Origin: JASBTN01 sp965228805
GTDB lineage: Bacteria > Pseudomonadota > Alphaproteobacteria > Rhodobacterales > Rhodobacteraceae
Length of the DNA: 64,000 nt
Assembly (NCBI RefSeq): GCF_965228805.1
Contig: NZ_CBDDIE010000001.1
Span: 1 to 64,000 of the forward strand
Reading direction: 5' to 3'
The position numbers were made by a program, and so were the translations under genes. Below the pieces are notes generated by a model that had not been told where the DNA came from, ran no database searches, and was given only the letters and a program-made list of their open reading frames with translations. Of the stretch, positions 1 to 8,065 are shown in pieces. The first letter of the stretch is position 1; each line of letters begins with the position of its first letter.

Positions 1-129
1 GTCCAGGTGAGCACCTGCCGCCTCGCGCGCAGCCTCGATGCCGCTTTCTTCAAAGGCTTTGGAGATGGCAACTTTCCCCTCTCCCCAGGCGTTACGTGCG
101 GCAAGCAGGTCATCAGAGGTAATCGGCAT
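1..129 (-). CDS. N-terminal fragment of a small unidentified protein (cut by window edge)
   Basis: An ATG at 129 preceded by an AAGGAC Shine-Dalgarno opens a frame that runs off the window edge. Only 43 residues are visible, starting MPITSDDLLAARNAWGEG and ending in an alanine/glutamate-rich amphipathic helix. It lies downstream of the zinc-type COG0523 operon on the same strand and could be its last member. The start resembles small SnoaL/NTF2-like proteins that I recall near COG0523 genes in alphaproteobacteria, but too little is visible to name a function. Confidence 0.6.
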   Translation of the reverse strand, partial: MPITSDDLLAARNAWGEGKVAISKAFEESGIEAAREAAGAHLD

Positions 130-208
130 GGTGTCGTCCTTCTGGCTAGTCATGTTGGCATGTGGCTATTTAAAGCACCCCGGCCACATAGCAAGAGGCT
201 CTGCGGCG

Positions 209-850
209 TCAGATCTCGTCCTCGGGGTCCAAAATTGGGTCCAATACCAGCAGAAGCCGCGACTCTCCGCTGCCCCCGATCGGTGGTGATCGGTGCAGCA
301 GGCCGGATCGGGGCTGTTCCGGCCAACGGGTGCCGCGCAGAAGGATCGGCGTGCCGGTGGGCAAGGTCAAGATGGGCTGCGGATCCGCATTCTGGCGCCC
401 GATACCATACTGCGTGCCCGTGCCGCGATAGGTGCAGACCAGCCGCGCGGTCACGGCATCCACGTGGAATTTGCGACAGGCATTCGTCGTCACCACGTCC
501 AGACGCAGCCGCAGATAGGGGGTGCGCATCACACCGGCGAAGATCTCGGCCAGGGCGGCGATGTCGTCGATCAGCCGCGTGCGGTCCTCCCCATCCGGCG
601 TCGCGGCGGCGTCACAGGCATGACGCACCGCCTCGCGCACGCCAGCGGGGCGCAGGATCAGCCGGGTGCGGGGCAGCTGTGCGGGGGACAGCTGATCCAT
701 CCAGGCCTGAAAGCCCGGCAGAGGTTTACGCTGCCAGATCGCGGCCGCGCAATCCGGCGCATGAATGGCCGAGAGGCCCTCGGGGGTGTCGTCGATGCGC
801 ACCCCGGCAAGCCGATCCGGAAACAGCCTGTGCAACGCGGCGCTCTGCAT
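209..850 (-). CDS. DUF1826 domain protein, partner of COG0523 GTPases
   Basis: A 213-residue protein starting MQSAALHRLFPDR. Its ATG overlaps the stop of the upstream GTPase by one base (TGATG), so translation is probably coupled. The central stretch KFHVDAVTARLVCTYRGTG, with its His-x-Asp, and the C-terminal LLVLDP match what I know of DUF1826, a family often encoded next to COG0523 metallochaperones in Zur-type regulons. The HxD could be a metal site, but that is inference. No signal peptide or membrane segment is seen. An upstream extension of the frame overlaps the GTPase deeply, is Arg/Gly-rich and non-native, and was rejected as the start. Confidence 0.72.
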   Translation of the reverse strand: MQSAALHRLFPDRLAGVRIDDTPEGLSAIHAPDCAAAIWQRKPLPGFQAWMDQLSPAQLPRTRLILRPAGVREAVRHACDAAATPDGEDRTRLIDDIAALAEIFAGVMRTPYLRLRLDVVTTNACRKFHVDAVTARLVCTYRGTGTQYGIGRQNADPQPILTLPTGTPILLRGTRWPEQPRSGLLHRSPPIGGSGESRLLLVLDPILDPEDEI

Positions 851-2064
851 CAACGCTGGCCCCAGCGCGGGAAGGGATCGGGCATGTCGGCCCAAAGCTC
901 CGGCGTGAACGCATCGGCCTCGATCAGCGCCGCGTTCAGCCGCGCGCAGATTGCCTCGCGATCCATGGCGGTGCCGATGAAGACGATCTCCTGTCGGCGG
1001 TCGCCCCAGGGTTCGACCCAGTTCTTGGCAATCTCGGCCTGGGCCTGGGGGTGGGTCGGCAGGCGTTCCTCGGGCACCGAGGCCCACCAGAGCCCCAAGG
1101 GGGCGACCGAGGACAGGGCGCCCGCCAGGCTGTATTCCGCCGCCCAGGCGGGGCGCGTGGCGATCCAGAAATGCCCCTTGGCCCGGATCACACCGGGCAG
1201 GTCGCCGTTCAACACCGCGTGCAGCTTAACGGGGTCAAACGGCGCGCGGGCGTGGTAGGCGAAGGAGTCGATGCCGTATTCCTCGTCCTCGGGCGTGTGG
1301 TTGGCAAACCCATAAAGCTCCTTGGCCCACATCGGGTGCTCATGCGCCGTGTCGAAGTCGAACAGGCCGGTGTCCAGGATGGTATCTGCGGGCACGTCGG
1401 AATGATCGGTCTCGATGATCTTGGCATCGCCATTCAGCGCGCGGATGATCTTGCGCGCGGCATCGGTGCGCTCCGGCCCCGCGTCGGAGACCTTGTTCAG
1501 GATCACCACATCGGCGAACTCGATCTGCTCGGTCAGAAGGCTGACCAGGCTGCGGTTGTCCTCTTCACCCAGGCTCTCGCCACGGTCATTCAGAAAATCG
1601 TGGCTGGAGAAGTCCTGCAGCAGGTTCACCGCATCGACCACGGTAACCATCGTGTCCAGGCGGGCGACGTCGGACAGGCTTTCACCATGCTCGTCGCGGA
1701 AATCGAAGGTCGCGGCGACGGGCAGCGGTTCGGAAATGCCGGTGCTTTCGATCAGCAGGTAGTCAAAGCGGCCCTCCTCGGACAGGTGGCGCACCTCTTT
1801 CAACAGATCGTCGCGCAGGGTGCAGCAGATGCAACCGTTCGACATTTCGACCAGGGTTTCCTCGGACCGCGACAGTTCCGTGCCCTCGCGCACCAGATCG
1901 GCGTCGATGTTCACCTCGGACATGTCATTGACGATGACCGCGACGCGGCGGCCATCGCGATTGTTCAGGACGCGGTTCAGCAAGGTCGTCTTGCCCGCGC
2001 CCAGAAAGCCGGACAGCACGGTCACGGGCAGGCGGGCATCGGGAGTTGCGGTCATGTCATTCAT
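850..2064 (-). CDS. COG0523/CobW-family GTPase, ZigA-like zinc metallochaperone
   Basis: A 404-residue G3E-family GTPase. The P-loop GFLGAGKTTLL is near residues 18-27, the metal-binding CxCC is in NGCICCTLR near residue 77, and a CobW_C domain is at the C-terminus. The tail WVEPWGDRRQEIVFIG resembles the ZigA-like branch tied to zinc starvation. The start at 2064 was chosen because AAAGGA lies 7-8 bases upstream; the in-frame ATG at 2073 abuts that same motif too closely. The first bases overlap the stop of the upstream GTPase (2057). Likely role: GTP-dependent delivery of zinc to client enzymes in the cytosol, in a Zur-regulated operon. Confidence 0.88.
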   Translation of the reverse strand: MNDMTATPDARLPVTVLSGFLGAGKTTLLNRVLNNRDGRRVAVIVNDMSEVNIDADLVREGTELSRSEETLVEMSNGCICCTLRDDLLKEVRHLSEEGRFDYLLIESTGISEPLPVAATFDFRDEHGESLSDVARLDTMVTVVDAVNLLQDFSSHDFLNDRGESLGEEDNRSLVSLLTEQIEFADVVILNKVSDAGPERTDAARKIIRALNGDAKIIETDHSDVPADTILDTGLFDFDTAHEHPMWAKELYGFANHTPEDEEYGIDSFAYHARAPFDPVKLHAVLNGDLPGVIRAKGHFWIATRPAWAAEYSLAGALSSVAPLGLWWASVPEERLPTHPQAQAEIAKNWVEPWGDRRQEIVFIGTAMDREAICARLNAALIEADAFTPELWADMPDPFPRWGQR

Positions 2065-3166
2065 TGTTGGCATCCTTTGCAGAAGGGGCTGGCGTGGCGC
2101 GCAGCATGTCGAAGCTGCGCTGCAATTCTGGGCGGGTGATGTCGCGGGCGATCACCACAATGCGCGAGGTCCGATCGCCGCCGGGCCAGTTGCGCACCGG
2201 CAGGGGCGGGTCGAAGATGTTCTGCACCCCGTGAAAGACAAAGGGCAGATCGACGCCCTCCAGGAATACGATCCCCTTGACCCGCAGGATGTCCTTTCCG
2301 CGCAGAGAGATCAGGGTGTTGAGCCAGGTGTCGAAGACCTTGTCCGACAGAGGTTCCTCCAGAATGATCGAGGCCGACCCGATCCGACTGTCATGCGGTG
2401 AGAAGGGCGCCGATGTGGTCGGCGCGCTGGCCCCGACAAGGCCCGAGAGGTTGGCCAGAGGGTCTGGCTGTACCCCTGCCCCGCCCGTTGCGTCCAAACC
2501 GCCAGCCGGGCGCATCCAGTCCAGCGCCTTTTGCGGCGTCACACCCACATGGATGCCCGACAGGCCCCAGATCTGCTCGGCGACGCCCTTGCCTTTGATC
2601 GCGTGGGTGATCCGCGCCGTCGGGTTCAGCCCGCGCAGGCGTTCTTCGAACATCACCACCTGGGTGGGGTCGACCAGGTCGGCCTTGCTGATCACGATCA
2701 GGTCAGCCATGGCGACCTGGCTGACGGCCTCGAATTGTTCGTCCAGGGTTGTCGGGCCATTGGCCGCATCGGCCAGGGTCACAACCCCATCCACCCGGGC
2801 GGCCTGGGCCAGGCTGCGATCGACCAGCATGGTCTGAAGGATCGGCCCCGGATCGGCCAGGCCCGTGGTTTCGATCACCACCCGGTCAAACTCCAGCTGC
2901 CCCACGTGGCGCCGGTTCAGAAGCGAGGCCATCGTCTCGGCCAGTTCGCCGCGCACGGTGCAGCACAGGCAACCGGATTTCATCAGCACCACGTCGTCGC
3001 TGGTGGTTTCCATCAGGTCGTGGTCCAGCCCCGCCTCGCCGAACTCGTTGACGATCACGGCAATCCGGCCCGAGCTTGCGTCATTCAGCAATGCGTTCAG
3101 AACGGTCGTCTTGCCCGCGCCCAGAAAGCCGGTCAGCAGGGTAACGGGAATGCGTGGGTCTTTCAT
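2057..3166 (-). CDS. Second COG0523/CobW-family GTPase, first gene of the zinc operon
   Basis: A 369-residue paralogue of the downstream GTPase. It has P-loop GFLGAGKTTVLNALL, the CxCC motif SGCLCCTVRGEL, a VNEFGEAGLDHDL switch segment and a CobW_C domain ending in VRNWPGGDRTSRIVVIA. An insert of about 40 residues rich in Gly, Ala and Pro (around residues 255-295) separates the GTPase and C-terminal domains. MKDPRIPVTLL at 3166 was taken as the start: the frame stays open further upstream, but that sequence covers the promoter and Zur-like box and is non-native. Having two COG0523 proteins in one operon suggests different client proteins or metals. Confidence 0.87.
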   Translation of the reverse strand: MKDPRIPVTLLTGFLGAGKTTVLNALLNDASSGRIAVIVNEFGEAGLDHDLMETTSDDVVLMKSGCLCCTVRGELAETMASLLNRRHVGQLEFDRVVIETTGLADPGPILQTMLVDRSLAQAARVDGVVTLADAANGPTTLDEQFEAVSQVAMADLIVISKADLVDPTQVVMFEERLRGLNPTARITHAIKGKGVAEQIWGLSGIHVGVTPQKALDWMRPAGGLDATGGAGVQPDPLANLSGLVGASAPTTSAPFSPHDSRIGSASIILEEPLSDKVFDTWLNTLISLRGKDILRVKGIVFLEGVDLPFVFHGVQNIFDPPLPVRNWPGGDRTSRIVVIARDITRPELQRSFDMLRATPAPSAKDANNE

Positions 3167-3260
3167 GCCTGTCTCTCCAAGAGTGTCGCGGCGGGTCCGC
3201 CTGTGTGCCAGCGGCTGCGCCGCACAGGTAGTGTGCCGTTTCTGACCGGCGAGGGAATAC

Positions 3261-3278
3261 GTTATATTATTACATAAC
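3261..3278 (-). promoter_or_regulatory. Zur-box-like operator upstream of the COG0523 operon
   Basis: The 18-mer GTTATATTATTACATAAC is an imperfect palindrome: half-sites GTTATGTAA and GTTATATTA agree at 7 of 9 positions. It is an AT-rich island in GC-rich DNA, about 95 bp upstream of the first GTPase start. Zur sites in proteobacteria typically carry GTTATA..TATAAC arms, so zinc-dependent repression of the operon is the likely reading. Confidence 0.65.
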
Positions 3279-3385
3279 ACAACCCTTTCAATAAGACCCC
3301 GTGGCGCACAGGCCTGAAGCCGCCTGCGCGTAGGGCCTGACCTGTTCTGAACACCGTCGGAACCCGCTCGGAGTTCACCAACCAA

Positions 3386-3411
3386 AAAGCCCCGCCGATT
3401 GGCGGGGCTTT
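3386..3411 (-). terminator. Rho-independent terminator of the amino-acid ABC operon
   Basis: An 11-bp perfect stem (AAAGCCCCGCC/GGCGGGGCTTT) with a GATT loop, followed on the minus strand by further T residues, lies 23-48 bases beyond the stop of the transporter ATPase gene. It separates that operon from the zinc operon promoter. Confidence 0.85.
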
Positions 3412-3433
3412 CGGTGTTTTCGGTGTGCAGGTC

Positions 3434-4219
3434 TCAGAGGATCTGGGACAGGAACAGCTTGGTGCGTTCGCTCTGCGGGTTGTTGAAGAACTCCTCGGGC
3501 TCGTTCTGTTCCACGATCTGCCCCGCATCCATGAAGATCACGCGGTTGGCGACCTCCTTGGCGAAGCCCATCTCGTGGGTGACGCAGAGCATGGTCATGC
3601 CCTCTTCCGCCAATTCCACCATGGTTTCAAGGACTTCCTTGATCATCTCGGGGTCAAGCGCCGAGGTCGGTTCGTCAAACAGCATGATCCGCGGCATCAT
3701 GCAGAGCGAGCGGGCAATCGCCACACGCTGCTGCTGACCACCGGACAGCTGGCCCGGATACTTGTTGGCCTGCTCGGGGATCTTGACCTTTTCGAGGAAG
3801 TGCATCGCCGTCTCTTCGGCCTCCTTGCGGGGCGTCTTGCGCACCCAGATGGGCGCCAGCGTGCAGTTTTCCAGGATGGTCAGATGCGGGAACAGGTTGA
3901 AGTGCTGAAACACCATGCCAACCTCGGACCGCACCTTGTCGACATTCTTGAGGTCCGAGGTGAGCTCGGTGCCATCGACGATGATCTGGCCCTCCTGGTG
4001 TTCCTCCAGCCGGTTGATGCAGCGAATGAGCGTCGACTTGCCCGAGCCCGAGGGCCCCGCGATGACGATGCGTTCGCCCTGGTTCACGGTCAGGTTGATG
4101 TCACGAAGCACGTGGAAGTTGCCGCACCACTTGTTCATGCCGTTGATTTCAATCGCAACCTCGTCCGAGACGGACATCTTGGAACGGTCGGCGTGGTGGT
4201 CGAGTTCGATGGAAGACAT
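3434..4219 (-). CDS. Amino-acid ABC transporter ATP-binding protein (AapP/GlnQ type)
   Basis: A 261-residue cytosolic ATPase that powers the importer whose permeases and binding protein lie upstream. Motifs: Walker A GPSGSGKST, signature LSGGQQQRVAIARS, Walker B IMLFDEPTSALDPE and H-loop VTHEMGF. It belongs to the polar/basic amino-acid (PAAT) class. The start at 4219 has GAGGAG about 9 bases upstream, overlapping the end of the preceding gene; the first 20 residues are a non-conserved extension, and an internal Met at 4177 is possible. As last gene of the operon it is followed by a strong terminator. Confidence 0.93.
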   Translation of the reverse strand: MSSIELDHHADRSKMSVSDEVAIEINGMNKWCGNFHVLRDINLTVNQGERIVIAGPSGSGKSTLIRCINRLEEHQEGQIIVDGTELTSDLKNVDKVRSEVGMVFQHFNLFPHLTILENCTLAPIWVRKTPRKEAEETAMHFLEKVKIPEQANKYPGQLSGGQQQRVAIARSLCMMPRIMLFDEPTSALDPEMIKEVLETMVELAEEGMTMLCVTHEMGFAKEVANRVIFMDAGQIVEQNEPEEFFNNPQSERTKLFLSQIL

Positions 4220-4234
4220 ATCAGGTCTCTCCTC

Positions 4235-5614
4235 TTAACGGGTGGCCGTCATGGCGGCGGCAAGATCCATCACCGCGTTGCCGACCGATTTGAACAGGGT
4301 GATGTCCTGCGCCGCACCGCGCCCGATCTTGCCCTGCGCCAACGCCTCAAGATCGCCGAGGATATCGTCGCAGGCGATGGCGCCGGTTTCCAGCGGGGTC
4401 TTCAGCTCGCCCGCCTCGATGGCGGCGAAGGGCGTGTCGACGAACAGACGCGCGCGCTGCAAGGCGCGGTCATCTGCCTCGCGCATGGCCGGGGTAAAGG
4501 CGCCGATCAGGTCCACGTGCTGACCGGGGGCCAGCCAATCCCCCAGCAGCAGAGGCTCCGTGGCCAGGGTGGCAGCGCTGATGATGTCGGCCTGCGGTAC
4601 GGCCGATTGCAGGTCGGTCACCGCCTCAGCGTCCCAGCCCTCGGCACGCAGGCTTTCGGCCAGGCGCGCGGCGGCGTCAGGGAACAGGTCCCAGATGCGC
4701 AAGCGGTTGATCGGGCGCACGCTGCGGAAGGCGTCGGGCAATTGCGCCGCGACCCGGCCTGCGCCCAGAATCAGCAGGCTTGCGGCCTCGGGTCGTGCCA
4801 GATACCGCGCCGCCACGGCCCCGGCTGCCTCACGTTCGACCTGCGCCGTGTCATAGGTCACCAGCACCGACGGGCCGGCGGCCGAAACGTCCGCGTCCGT
4901 AAAGCCAGCGTTGATCGCCACGTTCAGAAGGCCTGGCACCTGCATTTCACCTGCCGCGTCCTCCAGCAGGCGGCACATCGGCCCGTCCTCGGTGGTGCGC
5001 CCGTCGTCGCAACCGACCAGCATCGGCGGGCGGCGTATCAGAAGTTTGGGGGTGATTTCCCCCTCCAACGCGTGGTGCAGCAGCTCGCAGGCTTCCACAC
5101 CAACCTCTCGCATGTCCACATGCGGATAAGTACGGAAGGACACGGCAATCTGCGCCTGACCCGCCAGTTCGTCGGCGATATTGGCGTGCAGATCCAGGGT
5201 CACGGCCAGCGGAATGTCATCCCCGACAACAGCCCGGACCGCGCGCAGGAACTGGCAGTCGCCGTCCTCATCTGTTTCGGTCACCATCGCCCCATGCAGT
5301 GCGACGAACACGCCATCAAACGGCCCCTCTTCGCGCAGCCGACGGGTGCATTCATTGGTGATTTCTGCCCGGGCAGCCTCGGTCACCGGGCCGCCAGGTT
5401 CGGCATGGGCGGCGGTGATATAGAAGGCCTGCCAGTCGCGCGCCTCGGCGACCTCGATGGCGCCACCGACCTCCGACCCGGTGCCGCGGAAATTGGCCGG
5501 TATCTCATCGCCGGTGAACCAATGCGAGGCGTGAAAATCCTCCATCCCCGTGCGCATGACGGTAAAGGTATTGCTTTCATTGATGAACTCGATGATGGCG
5601 ACGCGGTGGGTCAT
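4235..5614 (-). CDS. Chimeric ORF: MlrC (M81) N-terminal domain fused to ornithine-cyclodeaminase C-terminal half
   Basis: A 459-residue ORF that reads as two unrelated enzymes. Residues 1 to about 260 are the N-terminal domain of M81/MlrC-type metallopeptidases: ESNTF, VALHGAM, TLDLHANI and RTYPHVD supply the conserved Glu/His/Asp/His candidate metal ligands, then NAGFTDADV and GPSVLVT. The MlrC C-terminal domain is absent. From about residue 268 it is the Rossmann half of ornithine cyclodeaminase/mu-crystallin (LLILGAGRVAAQL, ADIISAATLA, HVDLIGAFTPAMREAD, DITLFKSVGNAVMD) without that family's N-terminal part. The join lies near 4790-4850. An in-frame deletion between two adjacent genes, or an assembly collapse, explains it better than a native fusion. 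Its start overlaps the agmatinase stop (ATGA). Confidence 0.8.
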   Translation of the reverse strand: MTHRVAIIEFINESNTFTVMRTGMEDFHASHWFTGDEIPANFRGTGSEVGGAIEVAEARDWQAFYITAAHAEPGGPVTEAARAEITNECTRRLREEGPFDGVFVALHGAMVTETDEDGDCQFLRAVRAVVGDDIPLAVTLDLHANIADELAGQAQIAVSFRTYPHVDMREVGVEACELLHHALEGEITPKLLIRRPPMLVGCDDGRTTEDGPMCRLLEDAAGEMQVPGLLNVAINAGFTDADVSAAGPSVLVTYDTAQVEREAAGAVAARYLARPEAASLLILGAGRVAAQLPDAFRSVRPINRLRIWDLFPDAAARLAESLRAEGWDAEAVTDLQSAVPQADIISAATLATEPLLLGDWLAPGQHVDLIGAFTPAMREADDRALQRARLFVDTPFAAIEAGELKTPLETGAIACDDILGDLEALAQGKIGRGAAQDITLFKSVGNAVMDLAAAMTATR

Positions 5615-6579
5615 GCGACCTCCTTGCGCCCTGCGGCGCGGGCGCAGATGTATTCCAGCGCGAGGGACGCCCCCAGCAGGGCGGTCGTGCCGGTGGGGTC
5701 ATAGGGCGGCGAAACCTCGACGATATCCATCCCGACAAAGTTCATCCCGACACTTCCGCGCAGGAACTGGAGGATGTCGTTCGGGGTCAACCCGTCCACC
5801 ACCGGCGTGCCCGTGCCCGGCGCATAGGCCGGGTCCAGGCTGTCGATGTCGATCGACAGATAGGCCGGGCGATCCCCGACAACATCGCGCACCACCTTCA
5901 GCGCGCCACGCCAGCCGTGATCATGCAGCCAGTCGCGATAGAGCACCGTCATCGGATCGTCATGGTCATAGAAGGTGCGGATACCGATCTGGACCGAATG
6001 CGTGGGGTCGATCAGCCCGTCCTGGATCGCGTGATGCACGAAAGTGCCGTGATCGAACCAGTTGCTTTTCTGCGTGTCGCGATGGGCATCGAATTGCACC
6101 AGGGCCAGCGGTCCGTGCCGTTCGGCATGCGCCTTGAGCGCTGTATAGGTGGTGCAGTGATCACCGCCCAGCATCAGCGTGTCGGCCCCGGCCTGTGCGA
6201 TATGGCGGGCCATGGCGACGGCGCTGTCGCGCATCTGGTCCGCCTGGCCACGGCGGAAGGGCACATCGCCGCAGTCCACCACCGACAGGATATCGAACGG
6301 GTCGAACCCCCAGGGCCAGACCTCGCCCCAGGCCAGCTGCGTCGAGGCCTCGCGCAGCGCGCTGGGGCCAAGCCGCGCCCCGGGCCGGGCCGAGGTGCTC
6401 AGGTCGAACGGAATGCCATAGACCCCGATATCAACCCCTTCCATATCCACGCTTGGGCGGCGGCGCAGGAAGGTGCGGATGCCGGAATAGGGCATTTCCA
6501 CATGGGTGCCGTCCGGGCCGGGCGCGGTCTGAAACACCCCTTCGCGGCCGAACACGATATCATCTGACTGGATCTTCAT
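5611..6579 (-). CDS. speB: Agmatinase / ureohydrolase family protein
   Basis: A 322-residue ureohydrolase. The binuclear manganese ligands are visible in GGDHCTT, FDAHRDT and SIDIDSLDPAYAPGTGTP, and the length is normal for SpeB-type enzymes. These hydrolyse agmatine, or a related guanidino compound, to urea and an amine. Its place in an operon with a basic-amino-acid-type ABC importer and a cyclodeaminase-like segment suggests guanidino compounds or arginine derivatives as substrate; the exact one cannot be read from sequence. The stop overlaps the next gene by 4 bp. The Shine-Dalgarno (GGATAAG) is weak. Confidence 0.85.
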   Translation of the reverse strand: MKIQSDDIVFGREGVFQTAPGPDGTHVEMPYSGIRTFLRRRPSVDMEGVDIGVYGIPFDLSTSARPGARLGPSALREASTQLAWGEVWPWGFDPFDILSVVDCGDVPFRRGQADQMRDSAVAMARHIAQAGADTLMLGGDHCTTYTALKAHAERHGPLALVQFDAHRDTQKSNWFDHGTFVHHAIQDGLIDPTHSVQIGIRTFYDHDDPMTVLYRDWLHDHGWRGALKVVRDVVGDRPAYLSIDIDSLDPAYAPGTGTPVVDGLTPNDILQFLRGSVGMNFVGMDIVEVSPPYDPTGTTALLGASLALEYICARAAGRKEVA

Positions 6580-6586
6580 TGTCGTC

Positions 6587-7270
6587 TTATCCGTTGTGTT
6601 GCAGCCAGGTATTGCGGTGTTCCAGCCTGCGCCAGATCGCCTCGATCACCAGCACCACCAGAAGGTAATTGGCCGCGGCGATGTAAAAGACGCTGAGGTC
6701 GAAGGTCTCGCCAAAGAGATAGCGCGCCTGCCCCATGACATCGCGTACGGTGATCACGCTGACCAAGGCCGACGCCTTGAGCAGCAACACCAGCTCATTG
6801 CCGAAGGCGGGCAGCATACGCGCCACGGTGATCGGCAAGACCAACAGGCGAAAGCGCTGGAACCTATGCAGCCCCAGGGCCAGACCGGCCTCGATGGTGC
6901 CTCTGGGAATGGTCAGGATGCCCCCGCGCAGGATCTCGGCCTGATAGGCGGCAGAGTTGAGGGTAAAGGCCAGCAGGCCGCAGTTATAGGCGTCGCGAAA
7001 GAACCACCACAGGCCCAGGGCTTTGAGCTCTCGGTGAAATTGCCCCAGCCCATAGTAGATGATGAAGATCTGAACCAGCAGCGGCGTACCGCGCACCAGG
7101 TAGATATATCCATAGGCCAGCCGCGACAGCAGCGCGGTCTTGCTTAACCTGGCGGCGGCCAGCGGAATGGCGAGGATGAAGCCAAAGACAAAGCCCAGCA
7201 CGGTCAGGCTCACGGTGTTCTGGAGCCCTTGCGCCCAGAGGTCCAGATGATCGGCCAGATGGGTCAGCAT
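6587..7270 (-). CDS. Amino-acid ABC transporter permease (HisM/ArtM type)
   Basis: A 227-residue inner-membrane permease with about five membrane segments and the HisM-type cytoplasmic EAA loop (EAGLALGLHRFQRFRLLVLP). The N-terminal LQNTVSLTVLGFVFG and the YLVRGTPLLVQIFIIYYGLG stretch are typical of PAAT permeases. It starts one base after the stop of the partner permease at 7272, so the two are translated together and presumably form a heterodimeric channel. Confidence 0.92.
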   Translation of the reverse strand: MLTHLADHLDLWAQGLQNTVSLTVLGFVFGFILAIPLAAARLSKTALLSRLAYGYIYLVRGTPLLVQIFIIYYGLGQFHRELKALGLWWFFRDAYNCGLLAFTLNSAAYQAEILRGGILTIPRGTIEAGLALGLHRFQRFRLLVLPITVARMLPAFGNELVLLLKASALVSVITVRDVMGQARYLFGETFDLSVFYIAAANYLLVVLVIEAIWRRLEHRNTWLQHNG

Positions 7271-7271
7271 G

Positions 7272-7988
7272 TCAGTGTCCCCCGATCAGATTGCGATTGG
7301 CGCGCCGCTCCAGCACCGTCTGGATGCGGCCCGACAGGAAGGCCAGCCCGACATAAACCAGGGCCAGAATCGTGTAGAAGAAAAACGGCTCGCGGGTGGA
7401 GGCGATCGCCATGTTCGCGTACCGCATCATGTCGTTGACCGCGATGATCGAAATCAGCGAGGTATCCTTCAGAAGGATCAGCCACAGGTTTCCGAAGGCC
7501 GGGATCGCATGGCGCCACATCTGCGGCAGGATCACCAGAAAGAATGCCTGTCCACGGTGCAACCCCATGGCAGCGGCGGCTTCGGCCTGACCCTTGCCCA
7601 CCGCTTGATAGGCCGAGCGCACGACCTCGGACCCCAGGGCCGAAAACACCAGCGTCAGCGCGACCACCCCGGCGGCAAAGGCGTTGAGCGAGATATTGGC
7701 CTGCGCGACGAACAGCCCCGCGCCCAGGTTCTGAAGGCTTTGCAGCTGGTAATAGATAATGATCAGCGTCAGGATCTCGGGCAGGCTGCGAAACACGGTG
7801 GTATACCCCTTGGCCAGTCCCCGCACCCAGGCCCGCCTGGCCTGTTTGCCCCAGGCAATCAGGAAGGACATGATCAGGGCGAACGGGGCGGTCACAAGTG
7901 CCAGGGCCATGGTCACCCAGAAGCCGCGCAGCAGTTCATCCCCCCAACCCGCATCACCATAGGCAAGCAGGGACATCAGTTCAGTCAT
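7272..7988 (-). CDS. Amino-acid ABC transporter permease (HisQ/ArtQ type)
   Basis: A 238-residue inner-membrane permease, with FRSLPEILTLIIIYYQLQ and the EAA-type loop EAAAAMGLHRGQAFFLVILPQMWRHA (split here as the EAAAAMG and LPQMWRHA elements). It is the first permease of the operon after the binding-protein gene and a GC-rich hairpin. It pairs with the permease at 6587-7270. Similarity is to lysine/arginine/ornithine and opine-type systems, which fits the agmatinase next door. Confidence 0.92.
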   Translation of the reverse strand: MTELMSLLAYGDAGWGDELLRGFWVTMALALVTAPFALIMSFLIAWGKQARRAWVRGLAKGYTTVFRSLPEILTLIIIYYQLQSLQNLGAGLFVAQANISLNAFAAGVVALTLVFSALGSEVVRSAYQAVGKGQAEAAAAMGLHRGQAFFLVILPQMWRHAIPAFGNLWLILLKDTSLISIIAVNDMMRYANMAIASTREPFFFYTILALVYVGLAFLSGRIQTVLERRANRNLIGGH

Positions 7989-8033
7989 GGCGAAGGCTCC
8001 CCAAGATCCACCCGTCCGGGCGGCCGGAAAGGC

Positions 8034-8057
8034 GGGTCCACGCCCCGGCGTGGACCC
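8034..8057 (-). terminator. Intercistronic hairpin between binding-protein and permease genes
   Basis: A perfect 11-bp inverted repeat (GGGTCCACGCC/GGCGTGGACCC) with a two-base loop sits 9 bp beyond the binding-protein stop and 46 bp before the permease start. No T-run follows, so it is more likely a 3'-end stabiliser or partial terminator that raises binding-protein mRNA above permease mRNA, a common arrangement in ABC operons. Confidence 0.6.
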
Positions 8058-8065
8058 GGCCCGGT

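Noticed and set aside
3425..5704. A 759-residue plus-strand frame over the ABC ATPase and chimeric gene
   Set aside because: Antisense to well-supported proteins; repetitive His/Gly/Arg content without motifs.
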